Assembly: GCF_008704495.1 (NCBI RefSeq) | Contig: NZ_CP023699.1 | Span: 5,394,001 to 5,458,000 of the forward strand | From: Streptomyces kanamyceticus | GTDB taxonomy: Bacteria; Actinomycetota; Actinomycetes; Streptomycetales; Streptomycetaceae | Direction: 5' to 3' | Length of the DNA: 64,000 nucleotides | In this document: positions 35,861 through 44,735 of the stretch, one piece after another | Position numbering within the stretch: position 1 is the stretch's first letter | Layout: the number at the start of each line of letters is the position of its first letter | Position numbers and translations under genes: made by a program | Notes under the pieces: generated by a model | Seen by the model: only the letters and a program-made list of their open reading frames with translations | Told to the model about the DNA's origin: nothing | The model's database searches: none

Positions 35861-37123
35861 ATGAGCGATGTCGATGTTGACGTAAGAGCCGTCGCCGACG
35901 GCGAGTTGGCCGCCTGGCTGCGGGCCGTCCAGACCGGGTTCCTGCAGTCTTTCGCCGCCATGTCGGACGAGGCCGTCGCCAACCTCGGGGCCCGCGGCGC
36001 AGCCTCCCGCGTGTGGGGCGCCTACGACGGCGACCGCGTCGTGGGCACCTTCCGCTCCTTCGACCAGGAGGTCACCGCGGTGGGCGGCGCACCCGTCGCG
36101 GCCAACGCGGTGACCGGCGTGACGGTGGCGCCCACTCACCGGCGTCGCGGCATCCTCAACCGCATGATGGCCATCGACCTCGCGGCGGCCAAGGAGCGCG
36201 GTGACGTCGTCGCCACGCTGATCTCCGCCGAGTACCCGATCTACGGTCGGTACGGCTTCGGGCCCGCGACCTGGGTGACCGAGTGGACCGTCGACGTGCT
36301 GCGCTCCGGGCTCGACCCGCGCTGGTCGGGGCCCGCCGCGGCCGGCGCGCGGATCGACCTCGTGGACGGCGACGACGTACGCAAGTTCGGCCCCGAGCTG
36401 CACGAGCGGGTCAGGGCCGAGCGGCACGGCGTGATCGACCGCGGCGACGACTGGTGGCTGCGCAACACCGGGCGGCAGGCGACCCCCGAATTCCCCTGGC
36501 GGGAGCCGTTCTACGCGCTCTACCGCGACCCGTCGGGCCGCGTGGACGGACTGGTCGCGTACCGCACGAGCAACGACCAGTGGGACGGCTCGCGGCTGCC
36601 GCTGAACACCGCCACGGTCCTGTCGATGACCGCCGCCACGCCCGCCGCCGAGCGCGACCTGTGGCACTACCTCTGCGCGATCGACAAGGTCATCACGGTC
36701 GAGAGCGGCTGGCGGGCCCCCGACGACCTTCTCCCGCACCTGCTGCCCGACCCTCGCGCGGCCAAGGTGACCGGACACGCGGACTGGCTCTGGCTGCGGA
36801 TCCTGGACGTCGTACGGGCCCTTGAATCGCGTACGTACGCGGGTCCCGGCTCCCTCGTCCTGGAGATCACCGACGGGGCGGGCCTCGCGGGCGGGCGCTA
36901 CCGGCTCGATGCGACGCCGGACGGCGCGAGCTGCGTGCCGACCACGGAGTCGGCGGAACTGGCCCTGGATGTCGCGGAGTTGGCGGAGCTGTGGCTGGGC
37001 GACGCGTCCGCGGTGCGGCTCGTGGCGCTGGGGCGGATCGGGGAGGAGCGGGCGGGGGCGGCGGCGCTGGCTGACGTCATGTTCCGTACGTCCAGGCGGC
37101 CTTGGTGCCCCGATCTCTTCTGA
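35861..37123 (+). CDS. Eis-like GNAT N-acetyltransferase
   Basis: 420 residues, ATG at 35861. An N-terminal GNAT domain with the acetyl-CoA loop '[17 protein letters not shown]' and the catalytic Tyr in '[10 protein letters not shown]', a second GNAT-like domain and a C-terminal sterol-carrier-like region. It ends '...RPWCPDLF', with the free C-terminal Phe carboxylate that Eis proteins use as a base. Eis enzymes acetylate several amines of aminoglycosides and other substrates. The natural substrate in Streptomyces is unknown. Confidence 0.88.
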   Translation: MSDVDVDVRAVADGELAAWLRAVQTGFLQSFAAMSDEAVANLGARGAASRVWGAYDGDRVVGTFRSFDQEVTAVGGAPVAANAVTGVTVAPTHRRRGILNRMMAIDLAAAKERGDVVATLISAEYPIYGRYGFGPATWVTEWTVDVLRSGLDPRWSGPAAAGARIDLVDGDDVRKFGPELHERVRAERHGVIDRGDDWWLRNTGRQATPEFPWREPFYALYRDPSGRVDGLVAYRTSNDQWDGSRLPLNTATVLSMTAATPAAERDLWHYLCAIDKVITVESGWRAPDDLLPHLLPDPRAAKVTGHADWLWLRILDVVRALESRTYAGPGSLVLEITDGAGLAGGRYRLDATPDGASCVPTTESAELALDVAELAELWLGDASAVRLVALGRIGEERAGAAALADVMFRTSRRPWCPDLF

Positions 37124-37309
37124 CGAGTGCCCCGGCGTGTCCGGGGGTGTGCCCCGAGGCGCGCCCGGGGGTGTGCGGGCTTCCCAGTCCCGTACACCCC
37201 CGGGAAGTGTCTGAGCCCCGGCCATCCGCGTACCGAGGCCCAGACGTCCTGACGGCTGGTCGGACTCCCGGCTCCCCTCCGGATGGGAGCCCGGCCAGCC
37301 CGATCCGGG

Positions 37310-37495
37310 TCAGCCCGACTGGGCGAGGAGCAGGACGAGGAGAGCCGCCCCGAGTCCGCTGAGCTTGACGTTCTTGGCCTTGATGCCCACGGTCAGCAGG
37401 ACGAAGGCGATGATGCCGAGCGGTCCGTACTTCCACTGGATGACCTGCTCGAAGCCGATGGCGAGGGCGGCGACGACGATGGCGATGAGTGGCAT
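37310..37495 (-). CDS. Small membrane protein, copy 1 of duplicated module
   Basis: 61 residues from the ATG at 37495 with a full AAGGAGGG site. Two membrane helices flank the loop 'QWKYGPLGI' and the motif 'LLTVGIKAKN'. A paralogue with 'QWKYGPMGI' and 'LLTVGVKAKN' is encoded at 38708-38896. Each is divergent from a GntR-type regulator. Function unknown; the conserved pairing suggests the regulator controls the membrane protein. Confidence 0.85.
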   Translation of the reverse strand: MPLIAIVVAALAIGFEQVIQWKYGPLGIIAFVLLTVGIKAKNVKLSGLGAALLVLLLAQSG

Positions 37496-37627
37496 GACGT
37501 TCCCTCCTTCGGGATCGGGGCGGCGGACCCCGTTAGTCGGTGACCAACCGACCGGCCCCCGCGAGTGCTTCGCGTCGGCGGTCGATGGCTGGTGGCCAAC
37601 CCCGATGGGGTCTGACCATGTCGCCAA

Positions 37628-37642
37628 AGTTGGCTACCAACT
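37628..37642. promoter_or_regulatory. Palindromic operator AGTTGG-N3-CCAACT, copy 1
   Basis: AGTTGGCTACCAACT lies in the divergent gap between the small membrane gene and the GntR-type regulator. The same palindrome occurs in the second module at 38926-38940. Half-sites (GGTTG/CAACC) are scattered around it, and CAACTC-N15-AAGTTG spans the regulator promoter (37691-37717). Confidence 0.8.
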
Positions 37643-37729
37643 TCACCTGACTTATCTCCGCTGAGGGACGACTCATAACCACCTTCCCTGCAACTCCCCA
37701 AAGATGGCGCGAAGTTGTACCGTTTGGTT

Positions 37730-38638
37730 GTGAGCCCGGAACATGCACCAGTCAATGGGCGGAAGAGGCCCCACAGGTCTCACCGCGAAGTGGCGGACGC
37801 GCTGCGCGACCGGATCAGGTCCGGGTCGCTGCGGCCGGGGCAGCGCATGCCCACGCAGGCCGAACTGGCCGATGAGTTCGGCGTCGAGCGCGGTGCCGTG
37901 CGCGAGGCACTGCGAATCCTGCAAGGCGAGCATCTGCTGTCCAACGTTTCGAAGGGCAGCCCCGCCACCGTCGCGGAGGCGTCCGAGCGTGCGCCCGCAG
38001 GTCCTGGCGCCGTGCGGCGGCCGCAGCCCACGATGGTCGGACTCGCCCCGCGGATCGCTGCCGCGTTCGAATCGCCACATGTGGAGATAGACGCGCTCTG
38101 TCTCACCTCCATCTCCCTCACCATGGCGATCGGCGAGCCGCTGCGGCAGATCCACGCCGGACAGCTCGATCCGGCCAAGGTCAACGTCCGGGTGCTGCTG
38201 CCGAGCCGCGACATCGATCTCGCCTTCCCCGCGCCGGTCGACGCCGGGGAGGTCGAGGAGGCCCATGTGCACGGGCGCTGGCTCTCCCAGCGCAACGCGC
38301 AGGGCCAGGTCCTGCGGCACAACCTCCTCGCGCTGCGCGCCTCGCACGGGATCGATGTGTCGGTGCAGTTCAGGGCGCTGCCGTTCACGCCGCCCGTGAA
38401 GCTGTACCTGATCAACGGCTCCGAGGCCCTCTTCGCGTACTACACGCTCACCAAGCGGGACGAGGAGATCGGCGAGGAATCCCTGGAGATGTACGACGCG
38501 CAGGGCACGCAGTCGATGCTCTTTCCGTTCAAGGAGGGGGACGGGCTGCGGGACACGACCTTCGTCGAGCAGTCCCATCTGTGGTTCAACGCCCTCTGGA
38601 ACACGATCAGTCAGGACCTGGAGCTGGCGGCGGGCTAG
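37730..38638 (+). CDS. GntR-type regulator, copy 1
   Basis: 302 residues from the GTG at 37730, 6-8 bases after a TACCGT -10 element, hence probably leaderless; a TTG at 37715 lies inside that promoter. Winged helix 'REVADALRDRIRSGSLRPGQRMPTQAELADEFGVERGAVREALRILQ'. The C-terminal domain is not UTRA or FCD; it contains 'RVLLPSRDIDLAFPAPVD' and 'WLSQRNAQGQVLRHNLLALRASHGIDV', shared at high identity with the paralogue at 39028-39927. Its ligand is unknown. Confidence 0.87.
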   Translation: MSPEHAPVNGRKRPHRSHREVADALRDRIRSGSLRPGQRMPTQAELADEFGVERGAVREALRILQGEHLLSNVSKGSPATVAEASERAPAGPGAVRRPQPTMVGLAPRIAAAFESPHVEIDALCLTSISLTMAIGEPLRQIHAGQLDPAKVNVRVLLPSRDIDLAFPAPVDAGEVEEAHVHGRWLSQRNAQGQVLRHNLLALRASHGIDVSVQFRALPFTPPVKLYLINGSEALFAYYTLTKRDEEIGEESLEMYDAQGTQSMLFPFKEGDGLRDTTFVEQSHLWFNALWNTISQDLELAAG

Positions 38639-38707
38639 GGGATCCTCAGGGTCGGCCCTTGGGTCGGCCCCTGGTTCGTCCCCGATGCGCCCCGGCCGCC
38701 GGCCCGG

Positions 38708-38896
38708 TCAGATCGCGGGGCCTGTCATCATCAGAGCGAGGACGACGGCTCCGATGGAGCTGACCGTGGGGTTCTTCGCCTTGACGCCCACGGTCAGCAG
38801 GAGGAGGCCGATGATGCCCATCGGGCCGTACTTCCACTGGACGAGCTGCTCGACGGTGACGGCGACCACGGCTGCGAGGAGGGCTATGGCGGGCAT
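38708..38896 (-). CDS. Small membrane protein, copy 2 of duplicated module
   Basis: 62 residues, ATG at 38896 with AAGGAGG. Same two-helix layout and 'QLVQWKYGPMGIIG...LLTVGVKAKNP' core as copy 1. It ends 69 bases from the convergent end of regulator 1. It is divergent from regulator 2. Confidence 0.85.
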   Translation of the reverse strand: MPAIALLAAVVAVTVEQLVQWKYGPMGIIGLLLLTVGVKAKNPTVSSIGAVVLALMMTGPAI

Positions 38897-38925
38897 GGTG
38901 GTTCCTCCTTCTGCCATCTGGAGTC

Positions 38926-38940
38926 AGTTGGCAACCAACT
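38926..38940. promoter_or_regulatory. Palindromic operator AGTTGG-N3-CCAACT, copy 2
   Basis: AGTTGGCAACCAACT in the divergent gap of the second module matches copy 1 except in the spacer. CAACTG-N15-CAGTTG at 38989-39015 overlaps the regulator promoter, as in copy 1, so the whole control region was kept after duplication. Confidence 0.8.
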
Positions 38941-39027
38941 CTGCTTGAGTTGTCCCCACTTGGTCGGAGTTCATAAACAACTTCCAGTCAACTGCCCAAA
39001 GATGGTGGTCAGTTGTATCGTCTGGTC

Positions 39028-39927
39028 GTGACCCAGGAGAACGTGGCAGTGAACGGCAGTAGAAAACTCTCACACAAGGACATCGCCGACACCCTCCGCG
39101 ACCGCATCCGGGCGGGCGAGCTCAAGGCGGGCGACCGCCTGCCGACCCAGGCCGAGCTCGCCGAGGAGTTCGGCGTCGAGCGCGGCAGCGTGCGGCAGGC
39201 GATGAAGGCACTGCAGAGCGAAGGCCTCCTCTCCAACGTCAGCAAGGGCAGTCCGCCGCGGGTGGCGGCGGCTGTCACCACGGCGACCGTCAGCGAGGGC
39301 CCCCAGCCCTCCATGGTCGCGCTCGCCCCGCGCCTTGCCGCCGCCTTCGCCGAGCCGCACGTGCGGATCGACGTCGTGTCGTACACGGCGGAGACGCTCA
39401 TGATCGCGATGGGCGAGCCGGTGCGGCTCATCCACGAGGGCAGGCTGCGCCCCGAGTCGATCGATCTGCGGGTGCTGCTGCCGAGCAGCGAGATCGATCT
39501 GGCGTTCCCGGTGCCGGTCAAGGCGGACGCGGCGGGCCGCGAGCGGCTGCACGAGAACTGGCTGGCCCAGCGCAACGCCCAGGGCCAGGTCCTGCGCCAC
39601 AACCTCCGCGCCCTGCGCGCCTCGCACGGCATCGACGTCCATGTGACCTTCCGCGCCCTGCCGTTCACCACGCCGATCAAGCTGTATCTGCTGAACGGCG
39701 CGGAGGCGCTCGTGGCGTACTACACGCTGGAGCGGCAGCCGGTGGACCTGGAGGAGGGCGGTGCGGGGCGCGAGCTGTTCAAGTACGACTCCGGGGGCAT
39801 CAAGGTGCCTCTCTTCTCCTTCGAGAAGGGGGATCCGGCCGCGCGCGACTCCATGTTCGTCGACCAGTCCCAGAAGTGGTTCGACGCCCTATGGGAAACC
39901 ATCACCATGGACCTGACACTCTCTTAG
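39028..39927 (+). CDS. GntR-type regulator, copy 2
   Basis: 299 residues from the GTG at 39028, 6 bases after TATCGT, the same leaderless layout as copy 1. Winged helix 'KDIADTLRDRIRAGELKAGDRLPTQAELAEEFGVERGSVRQAMKALQ', and the shared effector domain 'RVLLPSSEIDLAFPVPVK' with 'WLAQRNAQGQVLRHNLRALRASHGIDV'. Its stop is immediately followed by the GTG of a HAD phosphatase gene, so the two are co-translated. Confidence 0.87.
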   Translation: MTQENVAVNGSRKLSHKDIADTLRDRIRAGELKAGDRLPTQAELAEEFGVERGSVRQAMKALQSEGLLSNVSKGSPPRVAAAVTTATVSEGPQPSMVALAPRLAAAFAEPHVRIDVVSYTAETLMIAMGEPVRLIHEGRLRPESIDLRVLLPSSEIDLAFPVPVKADAAGRERLHENWLAQRNAQGQVLRHNLRALRASHGIDVHVTFRALPFTTPIKLYLLNGAEALVAYYTLERQPVDLEEGGAGRELFKYDSGGIKVPLFSFEKGDPAARDSMFVDQSQKWFDALWETITMDLTLS

Positions 39928-40695
39928 GTGACTTCTGACTCGACGCAATCCGACGCGACACATTCGGGGACGGTCGAAGAAGAGATCGAGAGGCTTCGCT
40001 CTCTGATCGATTCCGTCCGTTTCGTGCTGTTCGACTTCGACGGTCCCATCTGCCACCTCTTCGCCGGGCTCGCGGCGGAGCGGGTGGCGGAGGACCAGGT
40101 CCGGTGGCTGGAGGAGCAGGGCCTGCGCGGCCTGCTCGCCGGTGGGGTGCGCGAGGAGCCCGACCCCTATGTGGTCCTGCGCGCCGTCGACGCCCGCAGC
40201 CCGGGCAGCGACCTGGTCACCGAGCTCGAGGAGCGCCTCACCCAGCAGGAGCTCAGCGCCGTGACCTCCGCCATGCCCACCGCGTACGTCGACCCGCTGA
40301 TCCGCACCTGGTCGGCCGTCGGCGCCCGGCTCGCCGTCACGACGAACAACTCCCCGCGCGCGGTGGGCCGTTATCTCGCCTCGCGCGGCCTCACGGACTG
40401 CTTCGCCCCGCACGTCTACGGCCGCACCCACGACCTCCACCTGCTCAAGCCCCACCCCCACTGCGTCCAGCGCGCCCTGGACGCGATGGGCGCCGATCCG
40501 GCCCGCACCCTGATGATCGGTGACGCGCCTTCGGACTACGTGGCCGCGCGGCGGGCGGGCGTACGATTCCTGGGCTACGCGCGTAACGATCGCAAGGCGC
40601 GGCCGCTGCGCGAGGCCGGTGCCACCCACCTCGTCGAGTCCCTGAAACCGCTCCTCGGAGTTGTATACGCCGTAGGCGACACTAAGGCTCAGTAA
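39928..40695 (+). CDS. HAD-family hydrolase
   Basis: 255 residues, GTG start at 39928 directly after the regulator stop. Motif I 'LFDFDGPICHLF' (nucleophile and acid Asp), motif II 'TTNNS', motif III Lys in 'LLKPHP' and motif IV 'IGDAPSDYVAA' are complete; the cap is helical. It is a phosphoglycolate-phosphatase-like phosphatase of unknown substrate. It is clearly related to the HAD gene at 42016-42891 ('FDFDGPICRLF', 'TNNSPRAVASYL'). Confidence 0.9.
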   Translation: MTSDSTQSDATHSGTVEEEIERLRSLIDSVRFVLFDFDGPICHLFAGLAAERVAEDQVRWLEEQGLRGLLAGGVREEPDPYVVLRAVDARSPGSDLVTELEERLTQQELSAVTSAMPTAYVDPLIRTWSAVGARLAVTTNNSPRAVGRYLASRGLTDCFAPHVYGRTHDLHLLKPHPHCVQRALDAMGADPARTLMIGDAPSDYVAARRAGVRFLGYARNDRKARPLREAGATHLVESLKPLLGVVYAVGDTKAQ

Positions 40696-40785
40696 AGGGG
40701 CAGGCTGAGTAAGCAAACGCCGCGCCGATGTCCAGAATGCGGCAAGTCACAGGAACGGTTCCCCGCACAGGTACCCTCTGCCCTC

Positions 40786-41928
40786 ATGTCGTCACCTCCG
40801 CCTCGATCTCCCCACGAGGCGCCGCAGCGCGGACGTCGCGAATCGCTCATCAAGCGCCTCGCCGACTCGCACAAGGAAAGCCCCGACCGTGAGGTCGTAG
40901 CCGGGTACCACAACGTCAACTACGTGGTGCCGCTCGGCTGGCGGCTCGCCCTCCTCCTCGGCACGATGCCGTTCAGCGCCCACGTCAAGTGCCGGATGCC
41001 GCGCGACACGGTGCAGGTGGTGCCGCGCATCTGGAGGCGCGAGACCGAGGTGCTCGCGGCGGTGACCCGCGAGTTGAAGAAGGAAGTCCCGCGCTGTTTC
41101 CGGGACTTCGGTGACTGGTCGCTGCACTCCTACCGGGCCGGGGAGGTGCTCTCCGACGTACACACCGAGGGCCCCATCGGCGAGTCCATGATGCGGGCCT
41201 TCGCCAAGTTCTTCGCCAAGACGGCGGGCGTGCGGGAGGAGAGACTGCCGTCCACCCCCGAGGGCTGGCCGAAGACAGGACAGAGCCAGGAGTTCTTCGA
41301 CTGGCTGATCGGCTTCACCGAGAGCCGGGTGCACCAGGGCAACCGATGGCGCTTCGGCGACCTGTTCGAAGCGGTGGGCATCCGCGCCGACGTCATGACG
41401 TCCTTCCGCGATGACCCGCAGCGCCCGCGGCTGACCCCGCGGCCCTTCTGCCTCCTGCACACCGACGTCCATCGGGCCAACGTCGTCGTCGACCGCAAGC
41501 GGCTCACGGTCCGCGCGGTCATCGACTGGGAGTTGGCCATGTACGGCGACCCCCTGCACGAGCTCGCCACCCATCTCGTACGCATGGACTACGAGAAGGA
41601 AGAGCAGACCCGGATGACGGAGCTGTGGACCGAGGAGATGGAGAACGCGGGCCACCACGATCTGACGGCGGGCCTGGACACCGACCTGACCGCCTATCTG
41701 GACTTCGAGTACGGCCAGTCCGTCTTCCCCGACGTCATGCGGGCGGCGCTCGACCTGCTCGCCCTGCCGCAGGAGCCGGCCGACGAGGACTTCACGCGGG
41801 CGGCACGGCAAGTCTGCCGGGCGTTGCGGCGCGCGGCCGAACCCCTGAAGCTGAGGAGGGTGCCCGACGAGGGGCGCGCCCAGGACGCGTTGCGCGCCTG
41901 GTACGCCGGGCCGCACGGCCGGGCGTAG
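40786..41928 (+). CDS. Aminoglycoside phosphotransferase-fold kinase
   Basis: 380 residues, ATG at 40786, probably leaderless behind TACCCT. An APH/choline-kinase fold with catalytic loop 'HTDVHRANVVV' (H-x-D-x4-N) and metal Asp in 'AVIDWELAMYGDPLHELA'. An 11-bp palindrome GGAACGGTTCC lies at 40752-40762. The family phosphorylates small hydroxyl compounds such as antibiotics, choline or sugars. It sits between two related HAD phosphatases, suggesting a phosphorylation and dephosphorylation pair. The substrate is not predictable. Confidence 0.87.
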   Translation: MSSPPPRSPHEAPQRGRRESLIKRLADSHKESPDREVVAGYHNVNYVVPLGWRLALLLGTMPFSAHVKCRMPRDTVQVVPRIWRRETEVLAAVTRELKKEVPRCFRDFGDWSLHSYRAGEVLSDVHTEGPIGESMMRAFAKFFAKTAGVREERLPSTPEGWPKTGQSQEFFDWLIGFTESRVHQGNRWRFGDLFEAVGIRADVMTSFRDDPQRPRLTPRPFCLLHTDVHRANVVVDRKRLTVRAVIDWELAMYGDPLHELATHLVRMDYEKEEQTRMTELWTEEMENAGHHDLTAGLDTDLTAYLDFEYGQSVFPDVMRAALDLLALPQEPADEDFTRAARQVCRALRRAAEPLKLRRVPDEGRAQDALRAWYAGPHGRA

Positions 41929-42015
41929 GAGGAGGCGCCGCGCGCGGCGAAGTCCGCGCGGGGCGCTGAGGTCCTCGACGCGGCCTTCGACGAGACCTTC
42001 GACGAATGGGGTGCG

Positions 42016-42891
42016 GTGGGAGACGAGACGAACGGCGGTGCGTACGGCGGGGTGCCTGAGGTGATGGGCAGGGGCGTCGAGGGCCCGGTGCGGCGGGGGG
42101 CCTTCACGTCCCCGGCGGGGCCCGGCACGCGTGAACTGGACGAGGTGCGGGCGCTGTTCGCGGATCCGGCGGGGAGGTGCGTGCTGTTCGACTTCGACGG
42201 GCCCATCTGCCGTCTCTTCCCCGGCGACGCGTCCAAGGACGTCGCCGACGCGTTCTGGAAGCTGGTCAGCGAGCGCGGCCTCCACGACGTGATCGACCCG
42301 GCGGACCTGCACTCCAAGGACCCCTACGACGTCCTGCGCGACGTTGCCCGCGAGCGGCCGGGCAGCGAGGCCGTCACCGCCTTCGAGGACCTTCTCACGG
42401 AAGGCGAGGTACGCGCCGCGCAGTGCGCCCCGGCCACCCGGGGCGCCCACGAGCTCATCCGCGAACTGTGGCGGCGGGGCGCCCGGATCGCCGTCGTCAC
42501 CAACAACTCCCCGCGCGCGGTGGCCTCTTACCTGCACCGGCACGGTCTGTCCGACGCGTTCGGGCCGCACATCTACGGGCGCGGGCCCGACGCGGACCAG
42601 CTCAAGCCGGACCCCGACCCGGTGCTGCGCGCGCTGGCCGGGCTCGGTGCCGAGCCCGGTGACGCGGTGATGATCGGGGACACGGTGTCCGACCTGGTCG
42701 CCGCGCGGGAGGCGGAGGTTCGCTTCGTCGGCTACGCGCGCGATGACCGCGAGGCCGCGCCGCTGCGGGCCGCGGGGGCAGGGGCGGTCGTCCGTGCGCT
42801 CGCGCCGCTGATCGGCCTGCTCAAGGTGCCACCGCAGGGGTCGCAGGGGTCGCGGGGGTCGCGGGGGTCACGGGGGTCGCAGGGACGTTAG
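42016..42891 (+). CDS. HAD-family hydrolase, paralogue with repeat tail
   Basis: 291 residues from the GTG at 42016; an ATG at 42064 is an alternative and the first 40 residues look non-conserved. Complete HAD motifs: 'LFDFDGPICRLF', 'VTNNS', 'LKPDP', 'IGDTVSDLVAA'. It is paralogous to 39928-40695. The C-terminal tail is (Q/R)GS repeated five times, coded by 9-bp units at 42835-42879, and is probably disordered. Confidence 0.85.
   Translation: MGDETNGGAYGGVPEVMGRGVEGPVRRGAFTSPAGPGTRELDEVRALFADPAGRCVLFDFDGPICRLFPGDASKDVADAFWKLVSERGLHDVIDPADLHSKDPYDVLRDVARERPGSEAVTAFEDLLTEGEVRAAQCAPATRGAHELIRELWRRGARIAVVTNNSPRAVASYLHRHGLSDAFGPHIYGRGPDADQLKPDPDPVLRALAGLGAEPGDAVMIGDTVSDLVAAREAEVRFVGYARDDREAAPLRAAGAGAVVRALAPLIGLLKVPPQGSQGSRGSRGSRGSQGR
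42835..42879. repeat. 9-bp repeats at the 3' end of a HAD gene
   Basis: Five units of C(A/G)GGGGTC(G/A) encode Gln/Arg-Gly-Ser triplets just before the stop. Confidence 0.9.
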
Positions 42892-42898
42892 CGGGCGG

Positions 42899-43654
42899 TC
42901 AGCGGGACCTGCGCCTGAACAGCGTGCCGGACAGGGCCGCCGACCCGCCCAGGATGGCCGCGCACCACGCCAGGGCCACCCACGGCGTGCTGCCCGTCGG
43001 CTCGTTCAGGAGGAGGCCGCGGAGGGAGTCGATGACCGGGGTGACCGGCTGGTTGTCCGCGAACGGCTGGAGCCAGCCCGGCATCGTGTCCGTGCGGACG
43101 AACGCGCTGCTCGGGTAGGGCAGGAAGCTCACGAAGAAGGTGAAACCGCCCGCCGCCTCGGGGGACGTGGCGAGCAGGCCCACCATCGCCGAGAGCCAGG
43201 ACAGGGCGAGGATGAAGGCCAGGAGGATCCCGGCGGCCGCGAGCCAGCCCGCGGGGGTCGCGGTGGGGCGGAAGCCGATGGCGAAGGCGAGGCCGAGGAC
43301 GAGTGTCGTGGCGATCGCGTTGCGGACGGCGGAGGCGATGACGTGCCCGGCCAGGATCGGGACGCCGCCGACGTCCAGCGAGCGGAAGCGGTCGATGATG
43401 CCGCCCTTGAGGTCCTCGGTGACGGCGATCGCCGTGTTCGCCGAGCCGAAGCCCGCGCAGAGCAGCAGCACGCCGGGGACCACGTAAGTGACGTACTCCG
43501 TACCGGTGTTGATCGAGCCGCCGAAGAAGTACACGAAGATCAGGAGCAGCATCACGGGCAGGGCCAGGCCCGTGATCAGCGCGTCCGTGTTGCGGCGGCT
43601 CAGGCGCAGGGAGCGGGCCGTCATCACCAGGGCGTGCGGGGCGGCTTCAGACAT
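42899..43654 (-). CDS. ABC-2 type permease (DrrB-like)
   Basis: 251 residues with six membrane helices and the ABC-2 exporter region 'DLKGGIIDRFRSLDVGGVPILAGHV'. It overlaps the end of the ATPase gene by 8 bases. DrrAB-type pairs export antibiotics or lipids. With the divergent TetR gene this is a typical drug-inducible exporter. The second DrrAB pair is at 57403-59156. Confidence 0.9.
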   Translation of the reverse strand: MSEAAPHALVMTARSLRLSRRNTDALITGLALPVMLLLIFVYFFGGSINTGTEYVTYVVPGVLLLCAGFGSANTAIAVTEDLKGGIIDRFRSLDVGGVPILAGHVIASAVRNAIATTLVLGLAFAIGFRPTATPAGWLAAAGILLAFILALSWLSAMVGLLATSPEAAGGFTFFVSFLPYPSSAFVRTDTMPGWLQPFADNQPVTPVIDSLRGLLLNEPTGSTPWVALAWCAAILGGSAALSGTLFRRRSR

Positions 43655-44639
43655 GGGCGGGCGCCTTCGGGGTGGTGGGTGTGGTGTGCGTCAGGGCCAG
43701 GAAGACGTCGTCGAGGCTCGCGCCGCGCAGGGTGAACGTCGCCACCTCCGTGCCGTGCGGGTCGAGTTCGTCGAGCAGCGCGCGCACGTGGCGGGCGGTG
43801 CCGTCCGTCGGGATGCCGAGCGTGAGCGTCTCGGGGGAGTGGTGGGTGGCGCGGGCCGCCAGGCGCGTGTAGGCGGCGGCGTCGGTGAGCGTGAGGTCGA
43901 CGCGGTGGCCCGCCACGCGTGACTTGAGCGCCGCGGCCGTGCCGTCGGCGACCACGCGGCCCTCGTGCAGCACCGCGACGCGGTCGGCGAGCTCGTCCGC
44001 CTCCTCCAGGTACTGGGTGGTGAGGAACACCGTCGTGCCCTGTGCCGTGAGTTCGCGGACGACCTCCCACATCTGGCGGCGGCTGCGCGGGTCGAGGCCC
44101 GTCGTGGGCTCGTCCAGGAAGATCACCTCGGGGTCGCCGACGAGGCCCGCCGCGAGGTCGACGCGGCGCCGCATCCCTCCCGAGTACGTGGCCACCAGGC
44201 GGTCGCCCGCGTCCGTCAGGCCGAAGCGGTCGAGCAGTTCGGCGGCCCTGGCGCGGGCCGCCGGGCGGGACAGGCCCGCGAGCCGCGCCATCATGCGGAG
44301 GTTCTCGGCGCCGGTCTGCTTCTCGTCGACCGCGGCGAACTGGCCGGTGAGGCTGAGGGCGCGGCGGGCCGCGCGGCGCTCCGTACGGATGTCGTGGCCC
44401 GCGATCCGCGCGCTGCCCGAGTCCGGTTCGGTGAGGGTGGCGAGGATGCGGACGACGGTCGTCTTGCCCGCGCCGTTCGGGCCCAGGAGGGCGAAGACCG
44501 TGGCCGGGGGGACGTGCAGGTCTATGCCGCGCAGGACCTGGACCGGGTCCCGGCCCTTGCCCTGGTCGTAGGACTTGTGCAGGGAACTGGCTTCGATGGC
44601 GGGGGGCCGCTCTGGGGTGAGGGGCGTGGGTGCGGGCAT
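43647..44639 (-). CDS. ABC exporter ATPase (DrrA-like)
   Basis: 330 residues from the ATG at 44639. Walker A 'GPNGAGKTT', signature 'YSGGMRRRVDLA', Walker B 'VIFLDEPTTGLDP', switch His region 'FLTTQYLEEAD' (Gln in place of the common His, as in DrrA), then a DrrA-type C-terminal domain with 'GASLDDVFLALT'. It pairs with the permease at 42899-43654. Confidence 0.92.
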   Translation of the reverse strand: MPAPTPLTPERPPAIEASSLHKSYDQGKGRDPVQVLRGIDLHVPPATVFALLGPNGAGKTTVVRILATLTEPDSGSARIAGHDIRTERRAARRALSLTGQFAAVDEKQTGAENLRMMARLAGLSRPAARARAAELLDRFGLTDAGDRLVATYSGGMRRRVDLAAGLVGDPEVIFLDEPTTGLDPRSRRQMWEVVRELTAQGTTVFLTTQYLEEADELADRVAVLHEGRVVADGTAAALKSRVAGHRVDLTLTDAAAYTRLAARATHHSPETLTLGIPTDGTARHVRALLDELDPHGTEVATFTLRGASLDDVFLALTHTTPTTPKAPAHV

Positions 44640-44652
44640 CGGCGCTCCTTAT

Positions 44653-44691
44653 TGCGTAAGGCATACGCATTACTGCGTAAGGGTTACGCAG
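44653..44691. promoter_or_regulatory. Tandem TetR operators
   Basis: TGCGTA-N5-TACGCA at 44653-44669 and CTGCGTAA-N3-TTACGCAG at 44673-44691 are two adjacent palindromes with the same half-site, centred 21 bases apart (about two helical turns). They fill the gap between the divergent exporter and TetR genes and should control both. Confidence 0.88.
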
Positions 44692-44735
44692 AACTACGAT
44701 GTGCGTCAAGCGTGGGCGAGGAAGGGAGCTCTTCA

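Noticed and set aside
37310..42891. An integrated conjugative element or prophage
   Set aside because: GntR-type regulators and small membrane proteins recall plasmid genes, but I see no integrase, replication, FtsK/Tra gene or attachment repeats.
44653..44691. A transcription terminator
   Set aside because: The palindromes have A/T-containing half-sites, sit between divergent gene starts and have no T-run; operators fit better.
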